A stretch of 64,000 nt of DNA from Arthrobacter sp. MYb227 (GTDB lineage Bacteria; Actinomycetota; Actinomycetes; Actinomycetales; Micrococcaceae), in contig NZ_PCPT01000003.1 of assembly GCF_002975435.1 (NCBI RefSeq), positions 434,001-498,000 of the forward strand. Direction: 5' to 3'. How positions within the stretch are numbered: the first letter of the stretch is position 1; each line of letters opens with the position of its first letter. The translations under genes were made by a program, and so were the position numbers. The notes below the pieces were generated by a model. That model saw nothing but the letters and a program-made list of their open reading frames with translations. It made no database searches and was not told where the DNA came from. Of this stretch, positions 40,829 to 50,466 are shown piece after piece.

Positions 40829-42448
40829 CTAATTACTATTCATGGCGTCGAACAGTATTGTTCCGGCACGCACCGTACGCAAGCACGTGGGCAGCTCATC
40901 TTCGAGCACCGGAAGCATCGGGGTACCCGCACGAGCATCGGTACTCCATGAGGAAACCCGAATATCCGGCGTTTGCACAGTAAGTTCACTGGCATTCCAT
41001 ATGGCAAACGTAGCCTCTGATCCCGTCACCAGCTGGCCGGCAAGTGGGTTGGACTCCCCCAGTGCGCGGAAGCCGGAGCGGGTGTGCGCCATAAATGCTG
41101 CCTTGGCCGAGATACGCGATCCGGGATCGTTGAGCTCCAGGCATGCCTTGACGCTTGCCCATGGGTTGGTGCCCGTCACGGGCGCATCCGAGCCTATGGT
41201 CACAGGAACGCCGGCTGCAAGGAACTTCCCAATCGCATTCATACCGGCGGCACGTTCGGCACCCAGACGCTGCTCATATAGGTTGCCACTTCCGCCCCAC
41301 ATGGCATCAAATTGTGGCTGCATCGATGCCGTCAGCGAGAAACCAAGCATCTTTGCACGTTGCGCTTCATCAACCATCTCAACGTGTTCGAGCCTGTGAC
41401 GTCCGCGCTGAACCGCAGCTATCCCTACTTCCTCGGCCGCCTTGGCAAACCCTTCAAGCGCAGCATCTAAACCAGCATCGCCAATGACATGGAAGGATGC
41501 CTGAATTCCGGCCAGCGAACACGCCGCAACGTGTGCACTGATCTGCTCGACAGAAAGGTAGGAGGCTCCATTGTTCCCCGGTGCATCTGTGTAGTCATCA
41601 CGCAACAAGGCGGTGCGAGAACCAATTGAACCATCAATGTTGAGGTCGCCACCCAAGCCGGCAAGTGCCCGCGAGTTAAAGGAGTCAAGTAGCGTACGTG
41701 CTTCTTGCTGCTGTGTCACTGCTTGCCCCCAATATGCGTATACCTGGGGTGTTCTTGCCTGTTCTTCGGTGCTGCGGCCAAGTAGGGCTTCAAGGTCAGC
41801 ACGGCCCGAGACGCTTTCGGCAGCCATCTCAACTACGGTGCCGTGCCCGGTTGAGGCTAGATGAGCCAGTGCACGATCACGATGAGCCGCATTTGTTGAC
41901 TCGTCGTAGGCGAAAACTTCTTTGCGTAGCGTCGCATGAGTCGTCCCACTCACCACGGCCCCGCTGAACTCGTCGTTCGGTTCTAGCTTGAGCGCTTCAG
42001 CCAGCGACGGACTGATCAGCGCCGAATGAACATCAATACGTGCCAGATAAACAGCTCGTCCCCCAGCAGCGTTGTTTAACTGTTCGAGCGTTGGAAGTGT
42101 TTGATCAGCAAATCGTGTCTCGTCCCAACCGAAACCCAGAATGGTTCCGCCGTCATGGGAAGCGGCCTGGGCCACTGCGTCGAGAATTTCATGCGCACTG
42201 AGCATTTGGCGCAGATCTAGTCCCGAGAGGTGTGCCCCCAACGCGCCAAGATGCACATGAGAGTCCACAAAAGCCGGTGCCACAAGTGCACCTTGCAAAT
42301 CAATCTCATTCATACGCTCATCGAGCAAGGCGCCTGCTGCAGCCTCGGAACCGATCCACGCGACTGTCCCGTTTTCAACGAGCATGGCGGTGGCGAACGG
42401 ATCTGCCGGGGAGTAGATAGAACCGTTGCGGTACAGATCAAGAGACAT
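40829..42448 (-). CDS. YtcJ-like amidohydrolase
   Basis: A 539-residue metal-dependent hydrolase of the amidohydrolase superfamily, with the metal motif VDSHVHLG near residue 62. Further ligands are HVIGDAGLDAALEGF, RHRLEHVEMVDEA and IGSDAPVTGTNPW. This matches YtcJ/exoenzyme-like imidazolonepropionase-related proteins, whose substrates include N-acyl amides or amino acids. No signal peptide. It is separate from its neighbours by gaps of 75 bases or more. Substrate unknown. Confidence 0.85.
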   Translation of the reverse strand: MSLDLYRNGSIYSPADPFATAMLVENGTVAWIGSEAAAGALLDERMNEIDLQGALVAPAFVDSHVHLGALGAHLSGLDLRQMLSAHEILDAVAQAASHDGGTILGFGWDETRFADQTLPTLEQLNNAAGGRAVYLARIDVHSALISPSLAEALKLEPNDEFSGAVVSGTTHATLRKEVFAYDESTNAAHRDRALAHLASTGHGTVVEMAAESVSGRADLEALLGRSTEEQARTPQVYAYWGQAVTQQQEARTLLDSFNSRALAGLGGDLNIDGSIGSRTALLRDDYTDAPGNNGASYLSVEQISAHVAACSLAGIQASFHVIGDAGLDAALEGFAKAAEEVGIAAVQRGRHRLEHVEMVDEAQRAKMLGFSLTASMQPQFDAMWGGSGNLYEQRLGAERAAGMNAIGKFLAAGVPVTIGSDAPVTGTNPWASVKACLELNDPGSRISAKAAFMAHTRSGFRALGESNPLAGQLVTGSEATFAIWNASELTVQTPDIRVSSWSTDARAGTPMLPVLEDELPTCLRTVRAGTILFDAMNSN

Positions 42449-42523
42449 TATTTACCTTTACTGAGTGTTCTGACACGGCATAACCGTGTTTGAGGAGGCT
42501 GGCAGCAATTGGGAGAGTAGCAG

Positions 42524-45325
42524 CTAGTCAATAACGTTTGAGTAGGCAACGACGCCGCGGCGAATACGCTCGACAGCCTGATTGCACGAGCGCGCTAACC
42601 CTGTATTCAGATCAGGGATCTTTGCCAACTGGTCGAGCACATCAATGACCTGCTTGGCCCAGCGCACAAAATCGCCTGCTGCTAAATCGGTGCCGCGCAG
42701 GCATTCACGTAGATCTGAACCGCGAGCCCACTTGTACATGGGCCAGATCAATCCGGAATCCGGTGCAGTCGTTTCCGGCAACCGTGCAATGACTTCGGCA
42801 TCGGTCAGTGAGGACCATAAGTTAACCGAAGCCTCCCACGCTTTTTGAATCTTTGCCGTTGGCATGCGTGGTTCCGGTGCATTGTCTTCACGCCTTGCAT
42901 GGAAGACCAAAGCAGAAATGAACCCGGCTAGTTCTTCGGCGTTCATCTCATTCATCACGCCTGTTTCCATGACCATTGAGGTCAGCAGGTCTCGCTCTCC
43001 GTAGATACGGCGTAAGCGTTGCCCGGCCTCGGTAATTTGTGCCTGATCCGTGTCATTGTTTGCCGGTACCAGGTACTCGAATTGTTCAAGTACCGAGGCA
43101 ACCCGATCAAAGGTCTTGGAAATCGTGTTTGTGCGTCCGCTAATCTGCGCGCGCAGCTTGTTTGTGTCACGCAAGAGCTTCGTATAGCGTTCACCCCAAC
43201 GTGCGTGATCTTCACGTTCCGGGCAGGCATGACAAGGATGTGTCTTCAAATCCCTGCGGAGTTTGGCGATCTTCTCTTCTTGTTCTTGGCTTCCGGCAAA
43301 GTTAAATCCTGCAGCGCCACGACGTGGTGGACGGGAGTCTGTGATCGCGTTGTGAAGCGAAGAAACCAGATCCCGACGTTCCTTGGGGCTGCGTCCGGTG
43401 AAGCCCTTAGGCACCCGGATGCGCGAGATGATTTCTAGTGGGCCATCGAGGTCTTGAACGCTAATGCGTCGAACATGCTTTTCTTCGGTCAGCACCGTAG
43501 GGCGCGGATCACGCCATGAGGTATCAAGCTCAATCACCACACAGCGGCCAAGTTTGCGGACGCCATGTACTTCAACCACGTCGCCAATCATCAGTGACTC
43601 AAGCGATTCCATGGCTGCAGACCGCCGTAGCCGCGAAACGGTTTTGGCAGCATCCTTTTCGGCTTCGTTCAATGCGCTACGCAATGCGGCATACTCGATG
43701 AAATCACCCAGATGACACGTCATCGATTTCTTGTACCCGGCAAGTGATTCTTCACGCGAACGCACCTGACGAGCCATGCCGACAACTGAACGGTCCGCTT
43801 GGAATTGAGCAAATGATGTTTCTAGGATGCTGCGTGCTCGCTCGCGACCAAATTGTGAGGTCAGGTTCAGCGACATGTTGTAGGTCGGACGGAAACTTGA
43901 ATTCAGTGGGTAGGTTCGTTTAGAAGCCAACCCTGCCACGGCCGCAGGATCTGTGTCGTTTTGCCACAAGACCACGGCGTGACCTTCAACGTCAATGCCG
44001 CGGCGGCCGGCACGACCCGTCAGCTGGGTGTATTCGCCAGCGGTAATCGAGACATGTGATTCACCGTTGTACTTCTCCAGTTTTTCCATAACAACCGACC
44101 TGGCTGGCATATTCACCCCCAGTGCCAATGTTTCGGTGGCGAAAACGGCTTTGACCAAACCACGAGCGAAGAGGTCTTCGACAACTTCCTTGAAAATCGG
44201 TAACAGACCAGCGTGGTGGGCGGCGAACCCACGCATGAGGCCTTCACGCCACGGCCAGAATCCTAAAACCTCAAGATCATCGGTGGGTAGCTTGGAGGCA
44301 ACAAGATCAATCGCCTGTTCAATCTCTGTTGCTTCATTCATAGTTGTCAAGGCGAGCCCCGAGCGCACACATTGGGCTACTGCCGAATCGCATCCGTTAC
44401 GGGAGAAGATAAAGACAAGCGATGGGAGCAGACCAGCACGGTCCAAGGCCATGATCATGTCCGGCCGTGAGACCCGAGTGCTTAGCTGCTCATGCTGTCG
44501 GCCCCCACCAGTGCGAGAGCGGCTTCCCTTGTGTGCGAAGCGTCGAGAGCGGCTCGCATCAAAACCGCGACGGGCCAACTTACTAAGCTCAGGATTGACA
44601 GCGTTGCCACGTTCCGGTTCGTCTGCAACCTTGTCAAAGGCAACGTCTTCGGCAAATAGGTCAAGTAGTTTCCCGCCGACCATTACATGCTGAAACAGTG
44701 GAATAGGTCTGTGCTCGGAAACAATAATTTGGGTATCACCACGCACCGTGTCAAGCCAACCACCGAATTCTTCAGCGTTAGAAACTGTCGCGGAGAGCGA
44801 GATCACCTGAACATCGTCACGCAGGTGAATGATGACTTCTTCCCACACAGCACCACGGAATTTATCCGCAAGATAGTGGACTTCATCCATCACCACGAAG
44901 CCGAGCCCATCAAGGGTCTCGGAATCTGCGTAGAGCATATTGCGCAGCACCTCGGTGGTCATGACTACCACGTCGGCTTCGCCATTGATTGTCATGTCCC
45001 CGGTGAGAAGTCCTACACGTTCGGCGCCGTAGGTCGCCACCAAGTCGCTATATTTCTGGTTGCTCAGTGCCTTGATGGGGGTTGTGTAGAACGCCTTGCG
45101 TCCGGTGCGTAGGGCCTCAAAGATCGCAAATTCACCGACAACTGTTTTCCCGGCACCGGTGGGTGCGGCAACTAGTACACCGCTACCCGAGGCAACGGCT
45201 CGGCAGGCTTCTTCTTGGAATGGGTCAAGATCAAAGCCTAGGCTTGCCCGAAATTCGGGCAGACCCGTTGTGGCTTCCTTGTTTCGTTCCTTGGCGTTGA
45301 CGTAACGTTCGGCCGGCGTGCTCAC
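42524..45325 (-). CDS. helY: Ski2/Mtr4-like RNA helicase HelY
   Basis: A 933-residue superfamily-2 helicase. Motif I is VAAPTGAGKTVVG near residue 52, motif Ia TPIKALSNQKY, motif II DEVH (VVMDEVHYLAD), motif III SLSATVSN, and motif VI QLTGRAGRRG. A C-terminal DSHCT-like domain completes the Mtr4/Ski2 form. In Actinobacteria, HelY is predicted to unwind RNA in degradation or ribosome processing. Situated between the amidohydrolase and tatC, 63 bases after tatC on the same strand. Confidence 0.92.
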   Translation of the reverse strand: MSTPAERYVNAKERNKEATTGLPEFRASLGFDLDPFQEEACRAVASGSGVLVAAPTGAGKTVVGEFAIFEALRTGRKAFYTTPIKALSNQKYSDLVATYGAERVGLLTGDMTINGEADVVVMTTEVLRNMLYADSETLDGLGFVVMDEVHYLADKFRGAVWEEVIIHLRDDVQVISLSATVSNAEEFGGWLDTVRGDTQIIVSEHRPIPLFQHVMVGGKLLDLFAEDVAFDKVADEPERGNAVNPELSKLARRGFDASRSRRFAHKGSRSRTGGGRQHEQLSTRVSRPDMIMALDRAGLLPSLVFIFSRNGCDSAVAQCVRSGLALTTMNEATEIEQAIDLVASKLPTDDLEVLGFWPWREGLMRGFAAHHAGLLPIFKEVVEDLFARGLVKAVFATETLALGVNMPARSVVMEKLEKYNGESHVSITAGEYTQLTGRAGRRGIDVEGHAVVLWQNDTDPAAVAGLASKRTYPLNSSFRPTYNMSLNLTSQFGRERARSILETSFAQFQADRSVVGMARQVRSREESLAGYKKSMTCHLGDFIEYAALRSALNEAEKDAAKTVSRLRRSAAMESLESLMIGDVVEVHGVRKLGRCVVIELDTSWRDPRPTVLTEEKHVRRISVQDLDGPLEIISRIRVPKGFTGRSPKERRDLVSSLHNAITDSRPPRRGAAGFNFAGSQEQEEKIAKLRRDLKTHPCHACPEREDHARWGERYTKLLRDTNKLRAQISGRTNTISKTFDRVASVLEQFEYLVPANNDTDQAQITEAGQRLRRIYGERDLLTSMVMETGVMNEMNAEELAGFISALVFHARREDNAPEPRMPTAKIQKAWEASVNLWSSLTDAEVIARLPETTAPDSGLIWPMYKWARGSDLRECLRGTDLAAGDFVRWAKQVIDVLDQLAKIPDLNTGLARSCNQAVERIRRGVVAYSNVID

Positions 45326-45388
45326 GCTACGACCCCTTTCAAGATGGTGTTAAGTGGTCCTGCGTTTGAGGGTCGAGGCCACCAGCCC

Positions 45389-46225
45389 TTAAGGAAGGTC
45401 TGGGGCTTCGGGCAATGTCGAGGCCTCGTTCGCGGAAGCTGCATTGGCTGATTCCATTGCAGCGTTTTTCTTTTCCCGCTTACGGTCGTTGAAGTGACAG
45501 ATCAATGTTGCAGTGGCGAAGGTGATGAATAGCGGTCCGGCTAAAGCAAACATGGTAATTGCATCGCCGCCGGGTGCCGCCATGGCAGCAACCAAGGCAA
45601 TCAAGAAGACGGTGATTCTCCAGTGCTTCATGATCAGCTTAGCTTTCAGCACACCAATGAGGTTCAGCCCAACCATGAGCACCGGTGCAAGCATGGCCAA
45701 TCCGAAGGCGATCAGCAGACGGAAGACGAACGGCAGATAGTTATCTGTGCTCAGTAATGTCTTAGCAGTATCGGGACTCAGCGAGATGAAGAACTTCAGT
45801 GCATGTGGCAACACCCAGTACGCCATGCCAACGCCAAGAATGAATAGCGGTGCCGCAGCAGCAGCAAACGCGAGCGCCGTGTTACGTTCCTTTTTCTTGA
45901 GCCCCGGGACGATAAACGCCCATAACTGATAAATCCAGACTGGAGCCGAGAAAATAAGACCAAGCAGTAACGAAGTCTTGAGCATGATGTCGAAGGGACC
46001 CATCACGGAGGTGAAGGTTACTTCGCCACCGTACTGGCGCACTGGTTCAATGATCAGTTTAAGGACGTCATCATAGAGGAAGAAACCGCCAACTGTGCCA
46101 AGCACGAGGGCGATGAGTGCTACAAAAAGCCTATTGCGCGCCTCAACTAGGTGTGCTTTGAGGGCCATGCGACCCTCTGGGTTTTTCTTCCGCCCCTTGT
46201 GCGGGGCACTTTCTTTGTCACTCAC
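45389..46225 (-). CDS. tatC: Twin-arginine translocase subunit TatC
   Basis: Receptor for twin-arginine signal peptides. The 278-residue polytopic protein has six helices and the family motifs LKAHLVEARNRLF, VTFTSVMGPFDIMLKTSLLLGLIFSAPVW, and the conserved Glu/Pro-rich PGLKKKERN loop. The cytoplasmic tail is acidic, ending with EASTLPEAPDLP. It follows tatA by 3 bases, so the two are cotranscribed. Confidence 0.95.
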   Translation of the reverse strand: MSDKESAPHKGRKKNPEGRMALKAHLVEARNRLFVALIALVLGTVGGFFLYDDVLKLIIEPVRQYGGEVTFTSVMGPFDIMLKTSLLLGLIFSAPVWIYQLWAFIVPGLKKKERNTALAFAAAAAPLFILGVGMAYWVLPHALKFFISLSPDTAKTLLSTDNYLPFVFRLLIAFGLAMLAPVLMVGLNLIGVLKAKLIMKHWRITVFLIALVAAMAAPGGDAITMFALAGPLFITFATATLICHFNDRKREKKNAAMESANAASANEASTLPEAPDLP

Positions 46226-46228
46226 GAA

Positions 46229-46456
46229 TTACTTGGTGTTGTTCTCACGAGGATCGGGGTCAACGATCTTGCCTTCTACGGTTTCTTCCGCAGCAGAGGG
46301 GGCCTTGTCGTCTTCCTTCATCTGCTTAACTTCAGACTTGAAGATTCGAAGGGACTGACCCATTGATCGTGCCAATCCTGGAAGCTTCGGAGCACCGAAA
46401 AGCAACAGAGCCAAAATAATAATGATGACCAAGTGCCATCCTTGCAGTCCACCCAC
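46229..46456 (-). CDS. tatA: Sec-independent translocase subunit TatA
   Basis: Pore-forming subunit. The 75-residue protein has one helix preceded by [20 protein letters not shown], the conserved FG hinge and the amphipathic helix [21 protein letters not shown]. The acidic tail is normal. The start is a GTG at 46456 with AAAGGTAGG upstream; the 93-codon open frame beginning at 46510 includes non-homologous residues. Confidence 0.93.
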   Translation of the reverse strand: MGGLQGWHLVIIIILALLLFGAPKLPGLARSMGQSLRIFKSEVKQMKEDDKAPSAAEETVEGKIVDPDPRENNTK

Positions 46457-46490
46457 GGGGAACCTACCTTTCAATCGGTTTAAGTCTACG

Positions 46491-46850
46491 TCAGAACAGC
46501 TTGAGATCACTCACACGTTGCGGCTGTCCGTGTAGGGCTTTACGTGCCACGCGCCGTGCGCGCCGAACTTCAATGCGTTGTTCTTTTTCTAAGTCAAAAG
46601 TATCCCGGGCTTCCTGCGGATCACGAAATAGGGCGGGGACACCGGCCGGGGCTCTTGGTGGCAATACACCATAGTCAATCGGTTCATCCGATTGATGTAG
46701 CGCATCAGCGACGCGGTCCGAGGCTTCACCCGCCTCGTTGAGTAGTTTCATGAATCCGCGGAAGAGCTTAATGCCGGTCAGGACAAAGAAGAGCAGCATT
46801 CCCAGAACCAATACGGTCCAGAGCAATACCCAAAACCACCAGGGCAACAT
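46491..46850 (-). CDS. Conserved small membrane protein between pafBC and tatA
   Basis: A 119-residue protein with one strong N-terminal membrane helix (about 4-30, [19 protein letters not shown]) and a charged, helical cytoplasmic part ([21 protein letters not shown]). It lies immediately downstream of pafBC (2-base gap) and 34 bases from the tatA start, so it is part of the same transcript. The family is not recognised by name; similar proteins seem common at this position in Arthrobacter relatives. Confidence 0.7.
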   Translation of the reverse strand: MLPWWFWVLLWTVLVLGMLLFFVLTGIKLFRGFMKLLNEAGEASDRVADALHQSDEPIDYGVLPPRAPAGVPALFRDPQEARDTFDLEKEQRIEVRRARRVARKALHGQPQRVSDLKLF

Positions 46851-46852
46851 TC

Positions 46853-48805
46853 TCAGTTTTTCCTTATCTGTGAAAGTGCATCTTCAAGCCACGAGGTGAC
46901 CTCTTCGCGCAGGCTCGCCGGGCCTAAGACCCGCAGGTCTCCACCGTGGTAGGCCACCATTCCGGGTAGCACGTCCGTTGATGACATTCGAATTTCGGCA
47001 ATGAGCTCTCCTTGCCAATTGGCCCACTGTTCAGGTCCATACTCATCGGCAAGCAGCTCTAGACGTTTACCAAAACCTAATACAACAAGTGTGTCATCGG
47101 CACCGGGTGTGAAGAAAATATCGTCTAGATCATCGTGCTTCTGTTTGATTGCTTCAAAGTGCTCTTTGGTAATGTCGGCATGTTGAATTCGATCGACCCT
47201 AAAGCTGCGAATCTGCTCATTTGGTCGGCTCCAGGCCCGCAAATATTGCTTCCCCGAATGCTCCACCAGTCGGATTGGCTCCACGAGGCGTTCGCTTACA
47301 GCGTCACGTGAGGCGCTGTAGTAACCAAGATTAACTACCCGCTTATCCCTAATTGCCTGAATCAGGGCGGCATAATTTGCGTTTTCTTCGGTGGACCGCA
47401 ACGCAATGGAAAGTACCGCATCGATACCTTCAAAACCGATGGCAGCTCTTTGCAATTTCTCAAAGGCACTCTCAACTGCCACCGAATGCTCAAAATCGGG
47501 CAACTGCCTCAAAGAAGCGAGCCCGGAGAGCATTGCCGCCGCCTCGGGCAGGCTAAGTCTGATTGGCGCATTGAGCGCTTCGGCATTATTGATACTAATA
47601 GTGCCGGTCTCCCATTCGACATCGATGAGCTCATCGGGCAGACCATTTGGAACACCACACATCATGATGGTTTGCAGATGAGCCAATAGTACTTTTTCAC
47701 TGAGCCCAAAGTGCTTAGCCGTCTGGGTGACCGTCGGTGACCCAAATTTTGCCACGTACGCAATGATGTCCAGGTTACGGGCAACGGCTTCGGTAGATGG
47801 CGGACGGCCTACATTACGACGTTTGCTGAGTTTGTAGGCAGGGATTGGCGCCTGCTGAGCACGGAGTGCATTTTCCAGGTTCGCTTGTACGGCGTGATGC
47901 AATGATTCTGGTTGTAGCACGAGTGCGCGAGCACCTAGTTTGGCAATTTCGGCGGCCGTGCTCATCAAATCATGGAAGCTCAAAACGATTTCGTCGTGTG
48001 TTTGGGCAGGGACGATGTTTTGCGCGCGAGAACGAAGCGACCAGCCGCTGTCTTTTGCAATTCGAATTCTCGCCGCAACGCCGCTGAACTCCGGGTTCAG
48101 CAGCGCCAGCGCATCGGCAATCTTAAAGCCCTCGGGTCTCCGGGTACCAGCTTCGCCTAGCGAAACATCGCTAACAATGCGTGAGAGCCTGAAGATGCGT
48201 TCATCTTGACGTTTGTGATCGAAGCCTACAAGATACCAGTTGCCGAACCGTGACCCGATCCCCCAGGCGTCCACAGTGCGTTCTGTGGTTTTACCCTGTG
48301 CGTCTAGATAGGTGAACCTGACGACCTCTTGGGCCCATGCAGCGTTCAGACAGGCGGCAAAGGCCGGACCCGAGGCATGGAGGCGCGGGACGTATTCGGT
48401 GAACTGTGACTTGTCGACCTCGGAACCATCCCATGCTAGACGCCCAGTGGCGCGGGTTGCCGAGGATTCAAGATCTGTATCTTTCCAAAGCTGTGCTGCC
48501 AAGCCCAGCACTGCCGCTTCTTGGGTGCTAAAGCGGACTTCGGGTAGTCGATAACTCTCCGGTGGAATCCGGTAATGTTCTTCCCCGCCCTCGCCGACCG
48601 TTTTCAGTGGGATGCCCATATCTCGTAAGGCCTTCTTGTCTCGATCAAATTTTCGATCGAATGCAGCCTCGGAGAGACCCTTGTAGTCATCGACGATTTT
48701 ACGCAATTGCGCTTTCGAATAGCCGTGAGGCGTATTGATCAGGGCATAGGTGAGACTTACGAGTTTCTCGGCGCGGGTTGGTCCAGCAGAGTTAATTTGA
48801 GCCAC
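46853..48805 (-). CDS. pafBC: PafB-PafC fusion, WYL-domain DNA-damage regulator
   Basis: A 650-residue fusion of two WYL-domain transcription factors, the form found naturally in Arthrobacter. Each half has an N-terminal winged helix (TRAEKLVSLTYALI; PSTEAVARNLDIIAYVAKFGS), a WYL domain (VRFTYLDAQGKTTERTVDAWG...FGNWYLVGFD; VNLGYYSASRDAVSERLVEPIRL...QYLRAWSR) and a WCX extension. PafBC activates SOS-independent mycobacterial-type DNA repair genes. It is part of the block that also contains the pupylation genes. The length of 650 is the sum of both subunits. Confidence 0.95.
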   Translation of the reverse strand: MAQINSAGPTRAEKLVSLTYALINTPHGYSKAQLRKIVDDYKGLSEAAFDRKFDRDKKALRDMGIPLKTVGEGGEEHYRIPPESYRLPEVRFSTQEAAVLGLAAQLWKDTDLESSATRATGRLAWDGSEVDKSQFTEYVPRLHASGPAFAACLNAAWAQEVVRFTYLDAQGKTTERTVDAWGIGSRFGNWYLVGFDHKRQDERIFRLSRIVSDVSLGEAGTRRPEGFKIADALALLNPEFSGVAARIRIAKDSGWSLRSRAQNIVPAQTHDEIVLSFHDLMSTAAEIAKLGARALVLQPESLHHAVQANLENALRAQQAPIPAYKLSKRRNVGRPPSTEAVARNLDIIAYVAKFGSPTVTQTAKHFGLSEKVLLAHLQTIMMCGVPNGLPDELIDVEWETGTISINNAEALNAPIRLSLPEAAAMLSGLASLRQLPDFEHSVAVESAFEKLQRAAIGFEGIDAVLSIALRSTEENANYAALIQAIRDKRVVNLGYYSASRDAVSERLVEPIRLVEHSGKQYLRAWSRPNEQIRSFRVDRIQHADITKEHFEAIKQKHDDLDDIFFTPGADDTLVVLGFGKRLELLADEYGPEQWANWQGELIAEIRMSSTDVLPGMVAYHGGDLRVLGPASLREEVTSWLEDALSQIRKN

Positions 48806-48862
48806 GTTCGTTAGATTACCCCGTTGCCGTCGGCACGAGCCAATCCAACGCGGTTAAACGAA

Positions 48863-48906
48863 CTTTGGTCGTGCCTGCCCGATGAATAGGGCAAACACGA
48901 CCAAAG
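48863..48906 (-). terminator. Hairpin after the FKBP gene
   Basis: CTTTGGTCGTG (48863-48873) and CACGACCAAAG (48896-48906) pair, with an inner TGCCC/GGGCA stem. It is 25 bases past the stop at 48931, before pafBC starts. Confidence 0.65.
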
Positions 48907-48930
48907 AATAGCTCTACGAGCGTTCAGTGC

Positions 48931-49326
48931 TTAGCTAACGGCAACCAGGTCAACGACGAAGATCAAGGCTTCGTTCGGGCCAATGGCTCCGCCGGCGCCA
49001 CGGGATCCGTAGGCAAGTTCCGATGGAATTTCGAGGCGGCGGCGACCGTTGACCTTCATACCGATCAGGCCCTGATCCCAGCCCTGGATTACCTGGCCGA
49101 TACCGGCGCGGAAGTCCAGTGGGGTGCCACGGTTCCAGGAGGAGTCGAATTCTTCACCTGTTGACCAGGCAACACCTACGTAGTGGGTGGAGACTGTCGA
49201 GCCCGGTACAACCTCTGCGCCGTCGCCGACGATGATGTCTTCGATTTTCAGCTCGGTTGGTGCATCGGTTCCCGGGAAATCAATTTCCGGCTTGGTACGG
49301 TCGTATTCACGCTGTCCGAATGACAT
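48931..49326 (-). CDS. FKBP-type peptidyl-prolyl isomerase, cytosolic
   Basis: A 131-residue single-domain FKBP (PPIase). The core motifs are VVPGSTVSTHYVGVAWSTGEEFDSSWNRG, TPLDFRAGIGQVIQGWDQGLIGMKVNGRRRLEIPSELAYG and EALIFVVDLVAVS, with the residues that bind FK506 preserved. No signal peptide. It follows the FKBP lipoprotein gene by 38 bases; a common gene pair in this family. Confidence 0.93.
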   Translation of the reverse strand: MSFGQREYDRTKPEIDFPGTDAPTELKIEDIIVGDGAEVVPGSTVSTHYVGVAWSTGEEFDSSWNRGTPLDFRAGIGQVIQGWDQGLIGMKVNGRRRLEIPSELAYGSRGAGGAIGPNEALIFVVDLVAVS

Positions 49327-49364
49327 GCTTGAATCCTTTCGGTTGAGTGCTTGTAGCGTCCTAG

Positions 49365-50366
49365 CTACTTTACTTCCTTGAGCTCTACGAAGAAGACCAG
49401 TGTTCCGGCAGGTCGTGAACCAGCTGTTGCTTCATCAACGCCGTAGGCCAAGTCCCCGGGAACGGTCAGCATGACTTCGGTTCCCGCTTTCAGGCCCGTC
49501 AGGCCCTGGGTCCAACCGGCGATGACCTGCTGAAGGTTAAACGGTGTTGGCTCGCCGCGGTCGTAGCTGGCGTCGAATGCCTTACCGTCTTCCCAACGCA
49601 CGCCGCTGTAGTTTGCAACAACGTCCGAGTTAGCTTCGGCTGCCTTTCCGGTACCTTCCTTCAGTACATCAACAACGAGGCCAGTCGGCGCGTCCTTGCC
49701 CTTCGGGATGGTGATTACTGGCTTGCCGTCCTTCATTTCAACAGTTGGAAGGCCACCGTCCGATTTAAGCTTTGAAACTTCGTCATCGCTAAGCTTCTTT
49801 GATGGTTCCGGGATATCCGATGCCGAAAGAACCTTCAGCACCACTACCGTTTTTGCCGTCACGGGCTTATCACTTGGTGCGGGTGTTGCAGATGTGGAAG
49901 GGGATGCAGCAGCATCGGCGTCCGGTTCAACGAAAGCAATCCACGAGCCTACCTTGGTGGCAAGGAACGTCTCATAGAGTGCGGGCATCTGCTTCTTCAG
50001 TTCATCGGTGGTGGGCAGGCCCAGGGCTGCCTGTCCAAAGCCCGAACCTAGCAATGCTCCGTCTTCGGCATTGTAGGCAACCGACTTGAACTGGACGTTC
50101 TGGTTCTCCTTGATCAGATCGCCCTTGCCTTCGAGAACTACCTTTGCGGCAGTCTTTTCTGCAACAAGCGGCTTATCGAAGGTGACGGCCGGATCCGATG
50201 AGTCATCTTTACCGGGTTTGACCTTGATGGACTCGAGCGGGGCAACATCCCCACTGGAGGCCGGTGCTGCGGAACCGCAGGCGGAGAGCAACAGCAATGA
50301 AGCTGCGGCGGCAAGTGCCATAACTTTGCGCACGAAATCAACTTTCGGTTGGGGTCTTTGAGACAT
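49365..50366 (-). CDS. FKBP-type isomerase lipoprotein, two-domain
   Basis: A 333-residue lipoprotein: after the N-terminal hydrophobic core the lipobox SAC (LLLLSACGS) gives an anchor at about residue 30. Residues 75-180 resemble an FKBP domain that has lost its key residues, while the C-terminal domain (VVANYSGVRWEDGKAFDASYDRGEPTPFNLQQVIAGWTQGLTG) is canonical and ends with LVFFVELKEVK. It probably assists folding of exported proteins at the cell surface. Confidence 0.9.
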   Translation of the reverse strand: MSQRPQPKVDFVRKVMALAAAASLLLLSACGSAAPASSGDVAPLESIKVKPGKDDSSDPAVTFDKPLVAEKTAAKVVLEGKGDLIKENQNVQFKSVAYNAEDGALLGSGFGQAALGLPTTDELKKQMPALYETFLATKVGSWIAFVEPDADAAASPSTSATPAPSDKPVTAKTVVVLKVLSASDIPEPSKKLSDDEVSKLKSDGGLPTVEMKDGKPVITIPKGKDAPTGLVVDVLKEGTGKAAEANSDVVANYSGVRWEDGKAFDASYDRGEPTPFNLQQVIAGWTQGLTGLKAGTEVMLTVPGDLAYGVDEATAGSRPAGTLVFFVELKEVK

Positions 50367-50466
50367 GACTAACCCACTCCGAAGGTGAGTCGTTGTAAAA
50401 GTCTTGTTCCAGCGTAAACGCTGAATCTGTGAAATTGCTTATCGAGCCATGTGGCGATGCCGTGTG